Shown in pieces: positions 13,705 to 28,600 of a stretch of 64,000 nucleotides of DNA. The notes under the pieces are model-generated. The model was not told the DNA's origin, made no database searches, and saw only the letters and a list, made by a program, of their open reading frames with translations. The stretch is from NCBI GenBank assembly GCA_036937835.1, contig CM072869.1, forward strand, positions 8,096,001 to 8,160,000, written 5' to 3'. This DNA is from Pampus argenteus. Taxonomy: Eukaryota; Chordata; Actinopteri; Scombriformes; Stromateidae. Numbering within the stretch: the stretch's first letter is position 1; every line of letters begins with the position of its first letter. Position numbers and translations under genes: made by a program.

Positions 13705-14719
13705 TAGCTCACCCGCCTCAACCCCAAACAAAAGTACTTCTCTTGTTTTCTGGCTGTGAGAGAAGGCACACAGCATGAATAATTAACAAGGCACAAACAA
13801 TAACTATCAGCTGCCTATCTGAGAGTTATCATTTATCTGTTGCTGGCATCAAAAACAGCGTGGCGCTCGTTTCTCAAAGACAATATTCATTCTTCTTACA
13901 AAAAAAGAAACTTTACTTTGACCCAAATGATACTCTCTGGGAGCAGTTAATCACAGCACTATATGTGTTGCAGAACTTTTCCATTACTTTCACAGCTGAC
14001 TGCATCTTGTATCAACTGTATAAATCAGAATAATTTCATCCACCTTGTCCCCGTGTGTGACGGATCAGCAGGATAAACAGCATAATGCTTTGTGATCATT
14101 TTGTGACATAAGAGCCTGCGCTTCCAAAGAAAATTTTGAAAGGCATTCCCAGATTTCCACTGAAACATCAAATAAACCGTTGAATAGAGCCACATTAAAG
14201 AATTTAGTAACCGAGGGGCCATGTTCAGTTTAGTTGACACTAGGAGATCTACACGTGAAAACAGTTGTATAGTGTGTAGTGTAACTCTTTAACTGCAATT
14301 CTCAGCCACACATTTTTTTTTTGTTTGTTAGTTTATTGATGTATTTGCTTGCACAATATCAAAAACAGAAGATAAAATGTAGCTAAGAAATTAGAACAGG
14401 TTAAAATACAAAGAAATATTCATATTCATATTAAATCACAAGATATGTGCAGGCAGAGCCAAAAACCCTAAAAGGTTTATGATGATGAGGATCCCTTTAA
14501 GAGAACACAACAACATCATATTTCAGGAGCAAAATATCTAAAATCAACATTCTTGTGTTCATCTGTGAAAATCAGAATCTAACGGCCAACAAAATCTGAT
14601 AACATTAAATCACTGGAATATCCCTTTAATCCAAAAATAAAATAGAATTATTTGGGTTTTTTTTGAAAATTCAAAAATAAAAAGGCTTATAATTTCTGCT
14701 ACAACTGAGATGTTGTTTA

Positions 14720-15130
14720 CCCTTCCAGCTCATGCAGGAGTGACAATGGAGAAGGTAAACCAGAGGCGTGTACGTCGGAGGCAGAGTCTCCGCCCTCCGG
14801 AGCAGAGCAGAGCAGGCTGCATGCAGGATGAGCCGCGCAGCTTTCAGTGACTTCAGAAAACTGTTTGCATACCAATCTCCTCCAACACTGCACGCTTATC
14901 CAAACTGGAGTCGCAGATCTCGGAGTGGTGGATTTTATTAGCTGGGACGCTCCTGGGCACAATTCACCTCCGCGGACATCCCATGTGATCGCCACTGTTT
15001 TCGTTTTGTCTGAATACTTAACACTCAGTAGTACACAAACAGACAGTTTAGTGATATATATATATATATATATATTTTTTTTTTTAGCTTGATACAGCCA
15101 GAAGATTTCGACACCGAGCTGCGCTTTGCG
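14720..15130 (+). promoter_or_regulatory. tspan18: Candidate tspan18 promoter and 5' untranslated exon
   Basis: This is a more GC-rich, CpG-containing patch in an A+T-rich background (for example tccgccctccggagcagagc near 14787). It is followed by a consensus donor, TTTGCG|gtaagaaa, at 15130/15131. Two models fit. One is a first exon running to 15130. The other is a 43-base exon at 15088-15130 preceded by a T-tract and TAG acceptor. A (TA)n run at 15054-15075 favours the shorter exon. tspan18 needs at least one upstream untranslated exon because its ATG exon begins with an acceptor. Confidence 0.35.
15054..15085. repeat. (TA)n followed by T-run
   Basis: TA dinucleotides at 15054-15075 and then T to 15085. 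It abuts a TAG acceptor-like site at 15085-15087. Confidence 0.9.
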
Positions 15131-15993
15131 GTAAGAAACAACAAAGTGTCTCCAACTTAAATGTTCTGTATTGAAATGAAAGCTGAATGGTTACATCGCT
15201 TGTTTTTCGTGTCTGCCTTGTTGTTCATTGTGCGGGTTCGTTTTATTTACGTTTACAGCGTGTCTTTACGGCAGTGTTTGATCCTCTGCTCACTTTGTTG
15301 CTGTAAGTTAACATTTTCTCCTCTCAGACATGTTGAAAGACAGTTTCGACAAATGCGAAAGATGGAAAGGTCATCCTAATTGTTTAAGTCGTTTGTTTGG
15401 CTGTTAACACCGTGTAGACTTGTGTTAACCTCAGGTCAGGTCGCTAATTTCCCCTTTAGGTATAAATCAGACCCATGCACACAGACACACACACAGTATG
15501 TGTTCTGATGCCCTGAATCAATCAGTGAAATGCAGTTAAATATGTTTTTTTTTGTAAATATTTGGTGATATTATGGGAACCCTGACAGCAGGGGAGATCC
15601 GGAGCGATGTGTGTCAGTCTCCCAAGCTGGCATCCTTCCCACGGGGGTCCAGACATAACCAGGGAGGCTGTCTGCAGAGATGTATGGGGTCACCAGACGG
15701 ATGCCTCTGACGGTGCTACCTTTGCTGTAGGGCAAGAGTTCACTGTCAGTTTGCATTTATCAGAGGCACACATCATCCAAAACCACCTCATCCCTTCGCC
15801 TCTGTCCGATTTCCACTGGAGTGAGCATGACGCATTAAAAAAAATGGAAAAACTCTGTACCTTTTGAGGACATAACGAACATGCTTTCATTGCAATGCAC
15901 TGAGAATGTGGCATTTCAAGTGTCATTGTCAAGTTGGAAAAAGTTTCCGCACACAGAGACAAGACTCAGACATTTATATTGTTATTGTAGCAG

Positions 15994-16070
15994 CTGGAAA
16001 TCGGTTTATAATCGTATTTCGCCTGAGGAGATTCGCTCCAAGGGACCCATTAACACAAACCAGCGTCCAG
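15994..16070 (+). other. Candidate untranslated exon with consensus donor
   Basis: The donor GTCCAG|gtgagt at 16070/16071 is near-perfect, and an acceptor-like ttgttattgtagcag ends at 15993. The 77 bases (starting ctggaaatcgg) may be an alternative 5' exon of tspan18. No protein homology was recognised. Confidence 0.25.
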
Positions 16071-19000
16071 GTGAGTGTGCAGTGCTGGATTGTCTTGCCT
16101 CAAGTTAAAGTCACAACCACTCACTCCGACTGTGTCTGCCTCCCCGAGGCCGACACGGTGCGAGAAGAATCACATCACACCCCACCAGCTCGGACAGACT
16201 GACAAATCAGCCCTTGTCATGATTAATGAGCTGAATTTCTATACTGCTGCATCGTGTAAAGATTTCTCCGCTTCTCTATCTGTCTCTTTGTTCCACCCTC
16301 TTTTTTTTTTTTTTTTTCTTTTAAACCTCAAAACCAAATGATTGGGGTTAACAATTTGTAGAGAGGGAAGCATACAAACTAGAAACAGAGGCATGTTTGT
16401 TCACCCTGTTGCGGGTGAACATTTTCCTTGTCAAAAAAAAAAAAAAAGAATTAGAAGAAAGACACAGTAGTATTGATGTTTCTGGAGCAGCTGCCAACAT
16501 GGATGACTAAACTCCGCCTGAAGCTTTTCTCTCCTCAGCTTGATTCACATGAGTGTTGGGAAATCGTTCTGTTCCTCAGACACAGAAGTGATGTCTGCAG
16601 GATAAGTGTAAATGCAAACAACATGGTTTGTAAAGCTACAGTGTAATTTAGACAGGGAATAAAGGTTAGCAGCAACAATGCACTTGGTATCCCTGGTGGA
16701 CCGCGGAAGATAGCAATTAGGACGGAGCATGTTTTAAAGTGGATTCAGATCTCCACCGATCCAAGCTGGTGTTTATTCCGCCTACAGACGCAGAACACCT
16801 GGTGTGAGACATGCCACTGGTGATCAGTGCAATCATTCAGTGCCTCTGATAATGTGTTGCTCTTGATCACACGCTCACAGTGCCAGTGATGAAACAAACA
16901 GTAAATACAATTGAACAGAAAAGGGAGAGTGAGTGAGTGTGTGTGTGTGTGAGAGGTGAGTTCACTGCTCCTCTGCCATCTAGTCCTTGGCGAAGATAGA
17001 AAAGTGTGAATTGCAGTGTATGGCAGCTCCTGCTGAGGGGTATGGGGTGACTGACTTGATGCCGCCTGGCCTGGCAGAGCACCGCTCATTAAAAGGCCTG
17101 AATTTAATCAATCTGTGTTTCCACATGGTTGGGTGCCTCCAATTTCTGTCTCTCCCCTCCTTCTTTCTCACTCTCACACTTTCAGTCTTTCTCTCTTTTC
17201 TTAATGTCAGCTGATGTGCCTGCAAAATCGGGCTACTGCCTTTTTGGCCGGTCATTTGATCTCTGGCCCTGGTTCACTACAACCGTCCTCCACCTTCTCT
17301 GTCCGCTCCTGTATCATCTCATCTTGTCCACATCCTTTCTCTTTTTCTTCCTTCTTTTCTCCATTCCCCTCCTCATCCAGCCTGCGGATCACGTCTGTAT
17401 CCATATCGATGGGTTCAGAGCAGCAAAGCAGAGGGAAAACGAGGTTGGGTCATCACTCTCCTCTTGCTTTCGCCTGTATCAGCCCCGCTATGGCAGCAGC
17501 GGTCCGTAGAGAGCCCAGAACTAAATGGAGTATCTATTGGCTCAATGAGAAAATTGCTTTTTTCGATTGCTAGAGGACCCTTCATTTAATGTGTGTGATG
17601 CAGAGGCCTCGGCCAGTAATGGGTTCAGCATCTTTGTTGTCGGGAGACATGAGAAAATGAAATTTGCTTTTCAGCTGGCAGAAATAATTTACTCATTGGA
17701 AAGGTGTATTTTTCATCAGCTGTTTAAAAGCCGTGAAGGTGTGCGCTATTATGTATGTCTGCACTGTGTTTTAAAAGCACCAGATGTCCAAACACTGTGA
17801 TTTGATGTAGTCTGCTGAATGAGCTCATGTCATATCAAAACCCTGTTGCCTTATGAAACAGCCTGCCGATTCATAGTTGTATATGCACCTAGCTGTTGTA
17901 GATGCTCGGGCTTCTTGTGTTTCCTGCTACAATTTTTGATGCCCGTACACATTGTTTGTTTCAATAACAAACATCCAGCATCAAGTCATCTTCATTGGAA
18001 AACTCCCGCTCACTGCGATCATTGCTTTCTGCCACAGTGAACCAGAATAGCCTCATACTTGTATCACAAAACAAATGAAATGATACAACAACATTACTGT
18101 TACTGTGGAGAAAATCATCTACCAAAACTAAATAAAACTATAAATCAAACCCTATGCACCTTGTGTCAAGTGTAAACCCGGTTTCAGATTTTTTTAATTA
18201 TTTTTTTTTTGCTTACAGTTGCTTTCCTACATGAATGCGCTGCATAATCCAATAATATTCACACATTCATGCATTCTTTGGCCCTTGCGTGCCTCCATAT
18301 GGGCCAGGAAGTAGCGAGTGACCTAAGCGAGGGGCAGCTGGCAGCCCCTGAGTTCACAGAGAGCAGGAAGCTGAGGGGCCTCTATGCTGATGCTTCGTTT
18401 TTATCAGGAGGAAGCAGGCTGGCTGTTTGTGCTCAGCCCAAGTATTCTTTGTGCTTATCTTGCATTCACCCTATTTCCCTTAATAATGGCTATGCTGAGC
18501 AGGTAATGAGGTAAAAGGTATGTGTTTGACAAGCTGGGCCCTGCAGATAGCAGGCTCTTCAACAGGCTCACGGCTTGATAGGCGCTTAGTTGAGGTTACA
18601 CTCAGCCTCGTCTCATAATGTTCAAACCACGTCTATCTCAAAAAAACCCCCCCAGCCATCTTTTCCTCCGCATAATGTTTTTCTGAACTAATAAACCGTG
18701 TCACTCAGGTGTCCATTAAAGGCTGCTGGTGAGGACCCACTGGTCATTACAGAGAGCGAGCACACTCAGTAAATCCCTGTGCTTTTGCCTGGAGGTTTCT
18801 TCGTCACCTTGTGCTCTTTTCATCCTTCAGATGTAGCCAAAGCTCAGAGAGGGGCTTAGGCTGGCCGCGGAGTCTGGCACTGATCGGTATGTGACACGGG
18901 GCGAGCGTGTGGGGAGATTACCTGCCTGACTTTAGAGAGACTGGAGCACAACTCTGGTCCACTGAATGATGCTGAAGTTTAAGCACGCTGCTGCCTGAAA

Positions 19001-22000
19001 GAACAAGAAAACAAAAGAGATTTTCGGAGCACCACACAGCTTTTGTGTATAAAATGGCTTCATTTATTTTGCTGGATGAATCGGTTCTTTGGGTAAATTC
19101 ACTCAATGTTGCCGGGTAGACTCACATTAGCATCAGTGTTGGCACATTGGGGCGGGAGGAAGCTGGGCAGTAATCAAGTAGCAGCAGGGAGAAAGAGCTC
19201 ATTTTAAGGATGTATATTGTTCTCCACACTCACTGCTTAACACTGGAGCTTTTCACTAAAAATTATACTTGGTACGAATTTGAACATTTCATCGATAAGG
19301 AACTCCTTTGTTTCATGCTTTGTTTCTTGCTTAATTGAATTGGTTCCTATTAAGGATTTTGGTAAAGACTCTGGTTCAGAGGAATAATTTAGCAACACAA
19401 TTGGAGTTTTGTACACTGTTTGTGAATGAGAGAAGATGTGTGGTGTATCAAGAATAACGCAGTCGATACTTTGAGTTGAGTCATCTTGGGACTGTTTTCT
19501 GTTATACTATTATACATGGACCAACCTCAGGACCAGAACCAATCAGCTTTAGTATATTTCATATATGCTTCCACACATTACTTCTAAGAGGATTTGCACA
19601 GCACATATCACTTCATCTTGCGTTATTGAAAAGAACATCAATCGTCTAGTTATATAAGCTATAAACAGGCCATGTAATAGATCAGTGGCATTTTATGAAT
19701 GACTCTGCGAGGGTGCCGGACACAGCCTGTTGCATTTATACCCCGTTATTTGTGAATTCAGACAGATCATTATTGCAATTCAAATTTTGAATAAAAAGTG
19801 ACAGTCTGAATCAAACTCAAACTGTTGTCCTGCTCTTCTTTGGCTGGTTTTCGGAGACGGTACTGCGAGCCGAGCTCAGCTCAGATCTGTTTTTACTGCC
19901 TCTCCCTGTGACTCATTGGGCCTAATGGTTCTCTTGTCTCCTGACTCAGACATTTTCTGAAGAAATGGGACTCTGTCCCAGCTTCTGGTCTTTCTCATTT
20001 CAGTTGCCTCAGCCACAACTGTGTCCCAACTCTCCTCTTCTCCACCCCCTCTCTCCTCTCTTTTTCTGTTCCCTGGTTGTCCCCCTTGAGTGCGCCTGCT
20101 ATTTCCATCCAAGTTATGGAATAAGAGAAAAATAGCTTTACAAAAATACCTTCATTAGTCATCTGGATGCTTTTTTTAATCTGCCCTATTTTATTACATA
20201 TTCAGCTCTGCATTTTTATTTTCTTTTACCTGTAAATATCACTGACAATGGACTATATAATGTGCTATGGTATTACTCCCGATGACAAACACACAGGTGC
20301 CCTTCCACAAATTGATTTGGTGATTTAGAGTGCATGGGTTATTGTAAGGATATGGACAGTGGATTGTTAAGGATGACCCAGATAATTAGCCCATTATCAT
20401 TTTAAGCAAATTAAGTGCATGTCAGGTGTGGCTCATTAACGCTCATTCTCTTATTTAGGTTATGATTGGGAGTCATAATATGAAGCTGATGGTGCAGTTG
20501 CATCAGATTTATGGACGCAGGGAGGACCGTGAGTTGGTATATATGACGTAGTCTTGTTGCTGCTGTTCGCCTTTTCCAGCGTGGTTGAATTATAGAGTAC
20601 CTCCTAAGAGATTTATTTTGAGCGTGATTTGGGTTTGTATCACAGTCTCCTAATAACACTTTGCTGTTCCAGATAGTGATAACCATGCCAACCTCAAATA
20701 CACTAACACAAATGTACATGAGGCTCTCCCACACACACACACACACCCTTGCAGCCTGGGTGCTGTTGGCAGAACTCAACTGGAAATGGGGTTGTTTTAT
20801 ATGTACTGTATATAGACCTCGCGTCTCCTTGAATCTAGGCTAACTGTATCGCGTTCAACTCATAAACATGGGCAGAAAAACCTTAGCTAAGCAGAGATTT
20901 CTTTATTTCGACTTGGAAGTGAATATTGTAAACTTCAGTAGGCGGAACTAGGCTAATGTGATTCTGCTTCTCCTTTCTGCAATCTTATTATGTGTATTTG
21001 TATTCAAATATCATGTCGGTATGAAAGTAAGCACCTTTTTAAAAGGACCCAGCATTTTTTTTTCTTTCCGCTAGGCTGGCTGCTTTTTGTTGCCTTTGAA
21101 GCCCACACACCTTGTCCACAGCGTTACTCCCCGCAGGTCCTGTGGGAGAACAGCAATGTTAAAGTCCCTCCTACAGGGTGAGACTTGCCACAGGTCTATT
21201 AGACATATGTGCTGCTTGTCAGCCTCCACAGCATCAGAGGGACAGATCAGTGTTTGATTAAAAAATAAAAAAAAAAATAAAAATCAACTGCAGGTTCCAA
21301 ATTTGACCTGGGGTAACTTGGGGGGAAAAAGGCCAGCTAATGATCTCTCTCCTGCCAGGATCACAAGCCTCCAAGAAACACGCTTCACTTTGTTAAAGAG
21401 CGGCAACTTCAAATGTTTAGAGTTTATAAACTGGTAGCTGCGTATTTGAGGGCCATCGTGCCTGTTTGCATTACGAACCTCTCCTGTGGTTTGCCGTGTT
21501 ATCTCACCGGTAATTGAGGTATGTAAAGTCCTCTTGTGTTGGAGTGCGATACAGGTGTTTTCTTCCTGCTAGTGGTTCTTCTGTGTTGTTCTGTTTATTG
21601 CCCACAGTAACACCATTAGACCACATGCGGTTTAAAACTAAAGCACAAAAGGGGTTGGTGAATTGTTACTTACGATGTAGCCGTAAAGCCAGATGAGGTT
21701 GTTCAAGCGACCCAGCATACTTCAGTCATCCAGGCCAGTTTGTGTGCAGATTCTTGTGATGGCTCTTTAACTTGCTAAAGGACAACTTCCCAACTGCGTG
21801 CTTCTCCCACCGATGAATTTATTTGTCTGACCAGCCTCTGCGTGTCTGACTAAGTAATAGCTTTTCGCTTTTTAACACTGGGTGAAATGCGCATGTTGTA
21901 GACGGTTATTTTTACTCCTCAAATGGGAAAACAATTAGACGGAGCGCCTCACTGCCTCATGATTTTTTGATGCTGCTTTATGAAATTTTTAGCCCACTAC

Positions 22001-22630
22001 CACTTTAAAATGTGCGCTAATCGAGACAGCATTCGCGGGTCACTGCACTAAAACACGGCCTCTGTCCTTTGGGCAAGCCAGTCGGTCAATGCCAGCCTGT
22101 GTGTTACGGTCACAAGCGAGCCACACACTACCATTACTGCAGAAATGTGCTGCATTTAATGAACTCGGAGCATCTACTTCCACAGGGACAAGCTACTGTA
22201 GGTTTTCTAAGAAGAAAAGAGCAAAAAATAGATATATCTCTTTGAGTTGAGGAGGTATTTTCCTCAGTGTGAAATTTCTTTGCTAATAGTTATTAGGGTA
22301 AACGCATGCACACTATGAAACATAATTCCTTTTTTTTATTTATTTAATTCCTGCCTTGCTACTTCTTTCTTTCTTTGAAGCTTAGGAAAGGCGAATATGC
22401 ACTGCATATGAAAGCTAGCCACTGTTTAACCATTTGAAGTAAATTAAAGGATGTTTTTATAACAATGTATTTCGCTTCTAACGACTCTCGAATCCACGGA
22501 TGACCTTTGCATGTGTTTGTCAGAGATAGCACAGGCACTGCAGGTGTCTCCAGTATATGAAATGAAATTGGCTGCAGAGCTCATTGATTTAAGTGGTTTA
22601 AAAAAAAAAACTCTCTGAGGGATGTGTTGG

Positions 22631-22656
22631 TTTTTTTTTTTTTTTTTTTTTTTTTT
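22631..22656. repeat. Poly(T) run
   Basis: About 26 T, the longest T-run in the window. Confidence 0.95.
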
Positions 22657-25600
22657 CTGCCCACTGATTGGTCACTTGTTCCAAGTCAGGACTGCAGGCC
22701 AGCAGCAGCAAAGTCATCCATCCGTATCTGAAAAAACTGAAAGCTCAGGCATTTCTCCAAGAGTTTGCACCCCGGAGAAACGAACCCAGATCATCTTTCC
22801 TGATAACACTTGGCAGGAGACAGACCCCATGTGAAATGCTTCAGCACCAGTGTTGAAGCCAAAGTCATTTTGTGGGTGTCTCTGAAAACCCCTGAATGTG
22901 CAGAGGGAGGTTGTTTTGGCTTTATCTGTCAAGCCATATATGCCGTATATGCTCTGAACCTGAATGGCAAAAATGTAAAAATCAGTGTTTTGATTAGACA
23001 GCTTACAAGACAGAATTCTCCATAGATAAAAACAACTTTGATATTCGTATATAACTTGTTTTTACTACTAAATCTAGTCCTAGTCGTCACCCGGAGATTA
23101 TCTCATTTGATCTCACCACATTAAAATGATGTAACGATGAAGAGCAGAAACTCAAATGTTGTTACCAAAACCACTTTTGCTTATCTCTGCAGGCAGTTTG
23201 AAACTGGACAGGCTGCGTTTGACTTAATAAGGAACAGATGTCCAACTTTTTCCTCCTCAAAACATTTTCTGTGTGAGCTTTCCATACATTTGCCACATCT
23301 AGAGTAACCTCCCCTCCCACCTCAGTCGCCAGTCTATACTGCACGCTTTCAAAACACCCCTTCAAATGTTTGGCTGGCTCTCTTTGTGTGTAGATATTTC
23401 TTCTGTTGTCTTTGGCCTGAACCAAAGGTCTGTTGTGCTTCCAAGCAGACTGAGACTTTGCAGACAGCTGGACATTTTGAATATTAAAAAAAACCCCACT
23501 TAATATCTTCTACTGAACCTCTGCAGCTCATTATATTGAATATCTTCTGTAATCTACTCCTGCTTTGCTCATATTTAGAGTTACAGATCTCTTTGTTGTG
23601 TAGGCCCGTACATTGTTTGAGATTGTGTCTGAATTTTATATATATATATGAGATATTTTGTCTTTGTATAGACTTCCTTAAACAATCTGCAACATTCATC
23701 TGTGGCAGTTTAATGAACGCCGCTTTAATTACCTCCACAGGTGATTAGCATGTCGGTCACACCGTCGCTCCATTCGGCTGTACGTGCATCTCCCAGACAA
23801 ATAGAAAACGTATTTTTGTAGTGTTTTGCTTTTTAAATCTCAAGCCACATGCAAACATTTAAAAATACATAGACATAAACACCATAAATATTCCAGCTGT
23901 GGTCCAGCTGATGGAGATATGCAACCATGCTGAAGCTGCAGCGCATGCTTGGGTGCATTACTCACAATTCATCACAACTCATCACTTCCCCAATTAATAC
24001 TCGAGGCAGCATCAGCAGCATCTGCTCAAGCAAGACAGTTGTCATCGGTTCCCTAGAGTCGAGAAAATGGAAAGTAACCTCGGCGGTCGTGTTATTACTA
24101 TTCTGAACTTGTTATCTGCATGTGTGCATGTGCTTGATGAGCAGGTTCACTGGGACGCCTCTGCATTACAATTACGGTTGTACTCATAGTTGTGTGTGTG
24201 TTTTTTAGTCTTAAATCAAAACCAATAATTGTAGGTAGGTTTGACCTTACAGTGTTGCTTGTGTTTCTCCGACCACATTCATCCCCACACAATAGTTTCA
24301 GATCCATCATGTTTTGTGGTGTAAACCGATTGACTTGTGTTTCTTCAGGGACCTAATCTTGGATCGCCTCCAAGCGGCTCAGTTTCCATCCTCTCCCCAT
24401 CTTTCCTCTGTACCCCATAAATCAATGTGATGTAATTGCATAAACTCCCTTTCCCACAGCTCAGGCAGCTACAGGCAGCGTATTCTCAGAGAGAAAGTGT
24501 TTCAGTGTGGCCAGTTAACCTTAAACCCCATATTCCCAGAACCGTGATGTCCCTGGCTTGTGAAACTTTTATTTTGGCTTTTAAATATCTCCGTTTCTAG
24601 AGTTTCTTTATTTGATGTTTGCCGTTTGATGTTTAAGTATTGTTTTTTTTCCATGCGGCGCTGTGGTAGTTAACGTTCTCACAGTTGGTACTCAATGTTT
24701 ACGTCTGGCTAATACACTCTAAGCTCGACAGATTAAATCTCATTTCTCTAAGTGCTTTTTGTGTCGAGCCAGGCATGATTTCTCCTGACATCTCCCCGCT
24801 TGTGGCTTCCTCAGCATATCGAAGGAATGCTCCTTAAAGCACTCCTGCATTTTCACGAGTTTGGACCATGGAAAATGTCCAACCCCTTTTTCCACCTCTC
24901 AGTCCCTCCTGGCTTCCTCTTGGGGCTCACATAGAGGCAGGATATCTCCTCAAAGGATATCTTTCAACTCTTTGTTCTGGGAGCACCAAGCTTTAGAGTG
25001 AACCAATGTGGAAAGGAGTGCAACGGAAAGGTTTTTGGAGTGGGCAAAAGAACCTTTACTTATACAGTTCATTGCTTGACTTTATCCTGGTTTCATCTCC
25101 AGTAATCCTCCTGCCTGACTGCTCTCTCTCTCTCTTTTTGCGATGAGTGTGTGTATGTGTGTGTTTGTCACGGCTTGTTACCTGCTTTCACCACGACCAC
25201 CCCATACATGATGAAATAGAAGAAGAATTCAGAGGGATTTGGGTTTCTTTGGCACATGTGCAGCTTTATGATGAGCTCCCAGTATGAAGCCCCTCTTGGG
25301 CTGAGGAAATGATCCAGATGCAAAGCTTCTGGCTCTCATAACCCAGTGGGACACCTGCCCTGCTGCTCCTGTACAGCCCCCTGCAAAATTCACAGAGACA
25401 CAGACAACCATCTCTCTGTATGCCCATAATGTGCTGCTGCATATTTTCTATGCAGCTTGTACAATATGTGGAGCTGGCTTCCATTCTTGAAGTAGAGGCC
25501 CTGCTTTATGCAGTTCAATAGAGCACAATTACTGCTAAGATCAAGAAAAATATTGTTTGTACCCAAACTATTTGTCGTAAAGTGAATTCACCTGGATGGC

Positions 25601-28600
25601 CAATGTTAGGCATGAGCCACTGATCACCAAATATTAATAATAGTTTTGAAATGGACAAAGACACATTTCTTTCTTGCAGTGGGGTCTGACAGATGGGGAA
25701 ACGTGCTGGAGGACGCAAACAAACAAATACGGTACACCATATACACTATTGTTGTCTATATTTGTTATATGTAGTTATATACAGTTGATTTATGTCTGAG
25801 TTTGGAGGTGGTACAAGTAAAAAAAACAAAAACAATAACAAATGAATGCTAATGGCCTATTTAATCTGTGTTGCATCATTTGAGAGCAATTAATTAGATG
25901 TGTCTTCTTTGTTGCTCATTAACTTGGGGTGCAAGAAATTGATTTTAACATGCACATACAGTAATTGTCTGCATAAGATCAAAACATTATTGCCTGATGT
26001 ATTTACAGTCAGCTACGTAGAGTAAGAACTCTAGTTGACACTGGAAAACAGAAGGGAGGGACGGAGGTGGTAAGACACCCAGATCTTTGCCGTGAGTGTT
26101 GTGAAATAAAATAGCACCAGACCTTGAATATAAACTGTCCGTCTTCCTCCATGTTTAATTATACTTTACGTCTACTAGTGTGGCCCACATGTTTGTGCTT
26201 GTAAACAAAAGGAGGTCAATGCATTGTTTCAGCATTGCCATATATTACCACGTCTGAAACTGGTTCAAAAACAACTGTGTGCCTCAAATATGCCAAATCC
26301 AAATATTTGTCCTGGAATCAAGTCAATCAACCAATCAATCATACATATAAACCACCATATGAATTGCAGACCACAGTAGTAAGATTTTTCTGGGTGTGCT
26401 TAGTAACGCATGCAGTGAAAACCAATAGAAATGAGATCTACACCACCGCCTCAAAATTTTGGACTGTACTAATTTTGTCCCGGGCAGTGACCCAAGTGTC
26501 CCTCAGTCCATTTCTTTGGTTATATTCTCATTTTCCTTTATATACACACACACATTGCAATAGTTTTTCAATGATATCAAATGAAAATGCAATTGTGAAG
26601 TGGAGCAAAAAAAGTTGACAAAAACAACACAAACATACTATTTCAGAACTATTTGTCCAAACTCAAATGCCCTCCGCTGGTTTTAATTATCAAAATAAGT
26701 TGCATCTGGTCCCTTTTGAGCAAATAATCTTTCCACCTCTTCTGTGTCTTCTGCAGTGAGATATTTATTATATTGTTTGTCAGCACACTTAACGGCTTCA
26801 TGAGGGCACATTAAGGACAGTTACTCCCAAAAACAGGCAGCATGAGAGGTAAAGGATCTCTCTGCTGAGGACTTTGTAAAGATAATCGCTGTGATGTTCT
26901 TTGCTACAGACAAATATACACAACCTACTGCTCTGTGGTATTTTAGCAAGTTTTAAATGAGGCCTAGAAATGGTTACCAGATGTGTTCCTAACACATGTT
27001 TAAGTGGCTAGTTTGACTTATAGCTTAACAGTGGCTGCATATTTCTACATTTCAATGTCTTGTGGAAAATATAACACAGGACACCATATGTTTTTAGTAC
27101 AAAATACCATGGATTCCCAATGGATTTCCTTGTTTCAGGTGTAGCAGTACTGATCATTTATTGTGCTACGCTTAGTGTTGTCATATCGCCATGCTGTGGT
27201 AAACTGTACCTCTGTTTACAGTAAATAGGTTTAGGATTAGTTCCACATGTGTAGGAGCAACAATTCACATCTTCAGCATGTTTGTTTTCCGTGAAAAAAA
27301 ATATTTCACTATTTTTGAAATAAATCTGGCGAGTTGTTTTATGTGCACAAGTCATGTTTTAGCTGAGGGACGACTCTATGGAAACTTCCTCTTTGTGCAG
27401 ACCGCCTGTATCTTTGTCTCTGTTCCTCTCTGTGAGCTGCATGAATCTCAAGCTTTACTGGGCTTTAGGATTTAACAGCGATAGAAATGGTTATCATGTG
27501 GCCGTTTGTCAGCTCGCAGGGCTGTGGGGGGGGGTCAGTGAACAAACTGGTGAGAGTTTAACAGCGCCTCCCACGCCCCTCACCCCCCATGTATGTAGTA
27601 ATGAACTTACCTTGGCTTGGAAGGTTGCACTGCTGATATCCTTGCTGTGTTTTTGTAACCCTCACTGAAAAAGACTTGCTCTTAATTGTGTCCCACGGGC
27701 TCAAGCTCTCAGTATTCGCAGCCTTTCCAGTCCCTCGTACTGACCCCCCCCCCCCCCTCCAACCTTAGCCCCATCATCCCAATTCGACAGGTCTTTCCTC
27801 TTTAATCGTCTGACTTCAAAGCAGTGTTGTGATTCCCCCAAGGCCCTTTTGCTCCTCAGAGACGGGGGCGCTAGCCTTGGGGTCCTGGGAAGTAGAGTGA
27901 ACGTTTGGTGGTGTTGTAGGAGTTAGTTAATTCAGGGAGGCAAGGGTTAAGGAAAGTAACAACAAGTAGTTTGGTTGCTGTTCTTCATCATGGTGTCACC
28001 AGGGAGAAGTTGGTGAATGGGTCTGTGTGAGACACTCAACTGGTCTTTGATGATGCCATCTTTGTAAAAGTGAAAGATACAGGCTGCTGCATTCAGGAAA
28101 CTGCAACAAAGAGAAGAGGCCTGGCTAATGTCCGCCTCTGACTTACCAAAGAGGTGGACACGGTGTCAGCTTTCATCAGCATCAAAATAGCACCTTTGGT
28201 ACACATTTGCAGGGGCTGCATTCTTATCGGGGTTCCATTTAGACCAAAACGATTAACACTGAGAAAACAGAGGACTGCTTAATGAGTTCAATCTGCTTTT
28301 TTTAGCTGAAATAATTGTGTACTCCAAATGAGAGAATACACTTTCTTATTGTGTAACCCCCAGAGCAGCTAATGTAGAAGGAAGAACAAAGAAAATAGTG
28401 GGTTAGCTGTGTCCAGAGAGGGGGAAGTGTGAGTGATTAGTTCTGCGGTGCCCTCTGATCAGAGTGAGGATTGTTTCTCCATCGTGGTGATTTATCTTTA
28501 TCTCTAGTGGTTGACTCGCACTGTAAGATCGATAAATCCAGATGGGGTAAGCCGATAATTCTATCTCAGCACTGCCCTCATTAAAGCGGACGTTCAGGAG

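Larger units (their letters stand above)
1..14716. other. Upstream region without a recognised gene
   Basis: No exon of a known family was recognised on either strand. The block contains microsatellites, homopolymer runs, three copies of a palindromic teleost repeat (71-256, 4950-5042 and 11564-12010), a fold-back hairpin (6154-6216) and one unsupported signal-peptide-like ORF (3558-3935). It may be intergenic or regulatory DNA upstream of tspan18. Confidence 0.6.
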
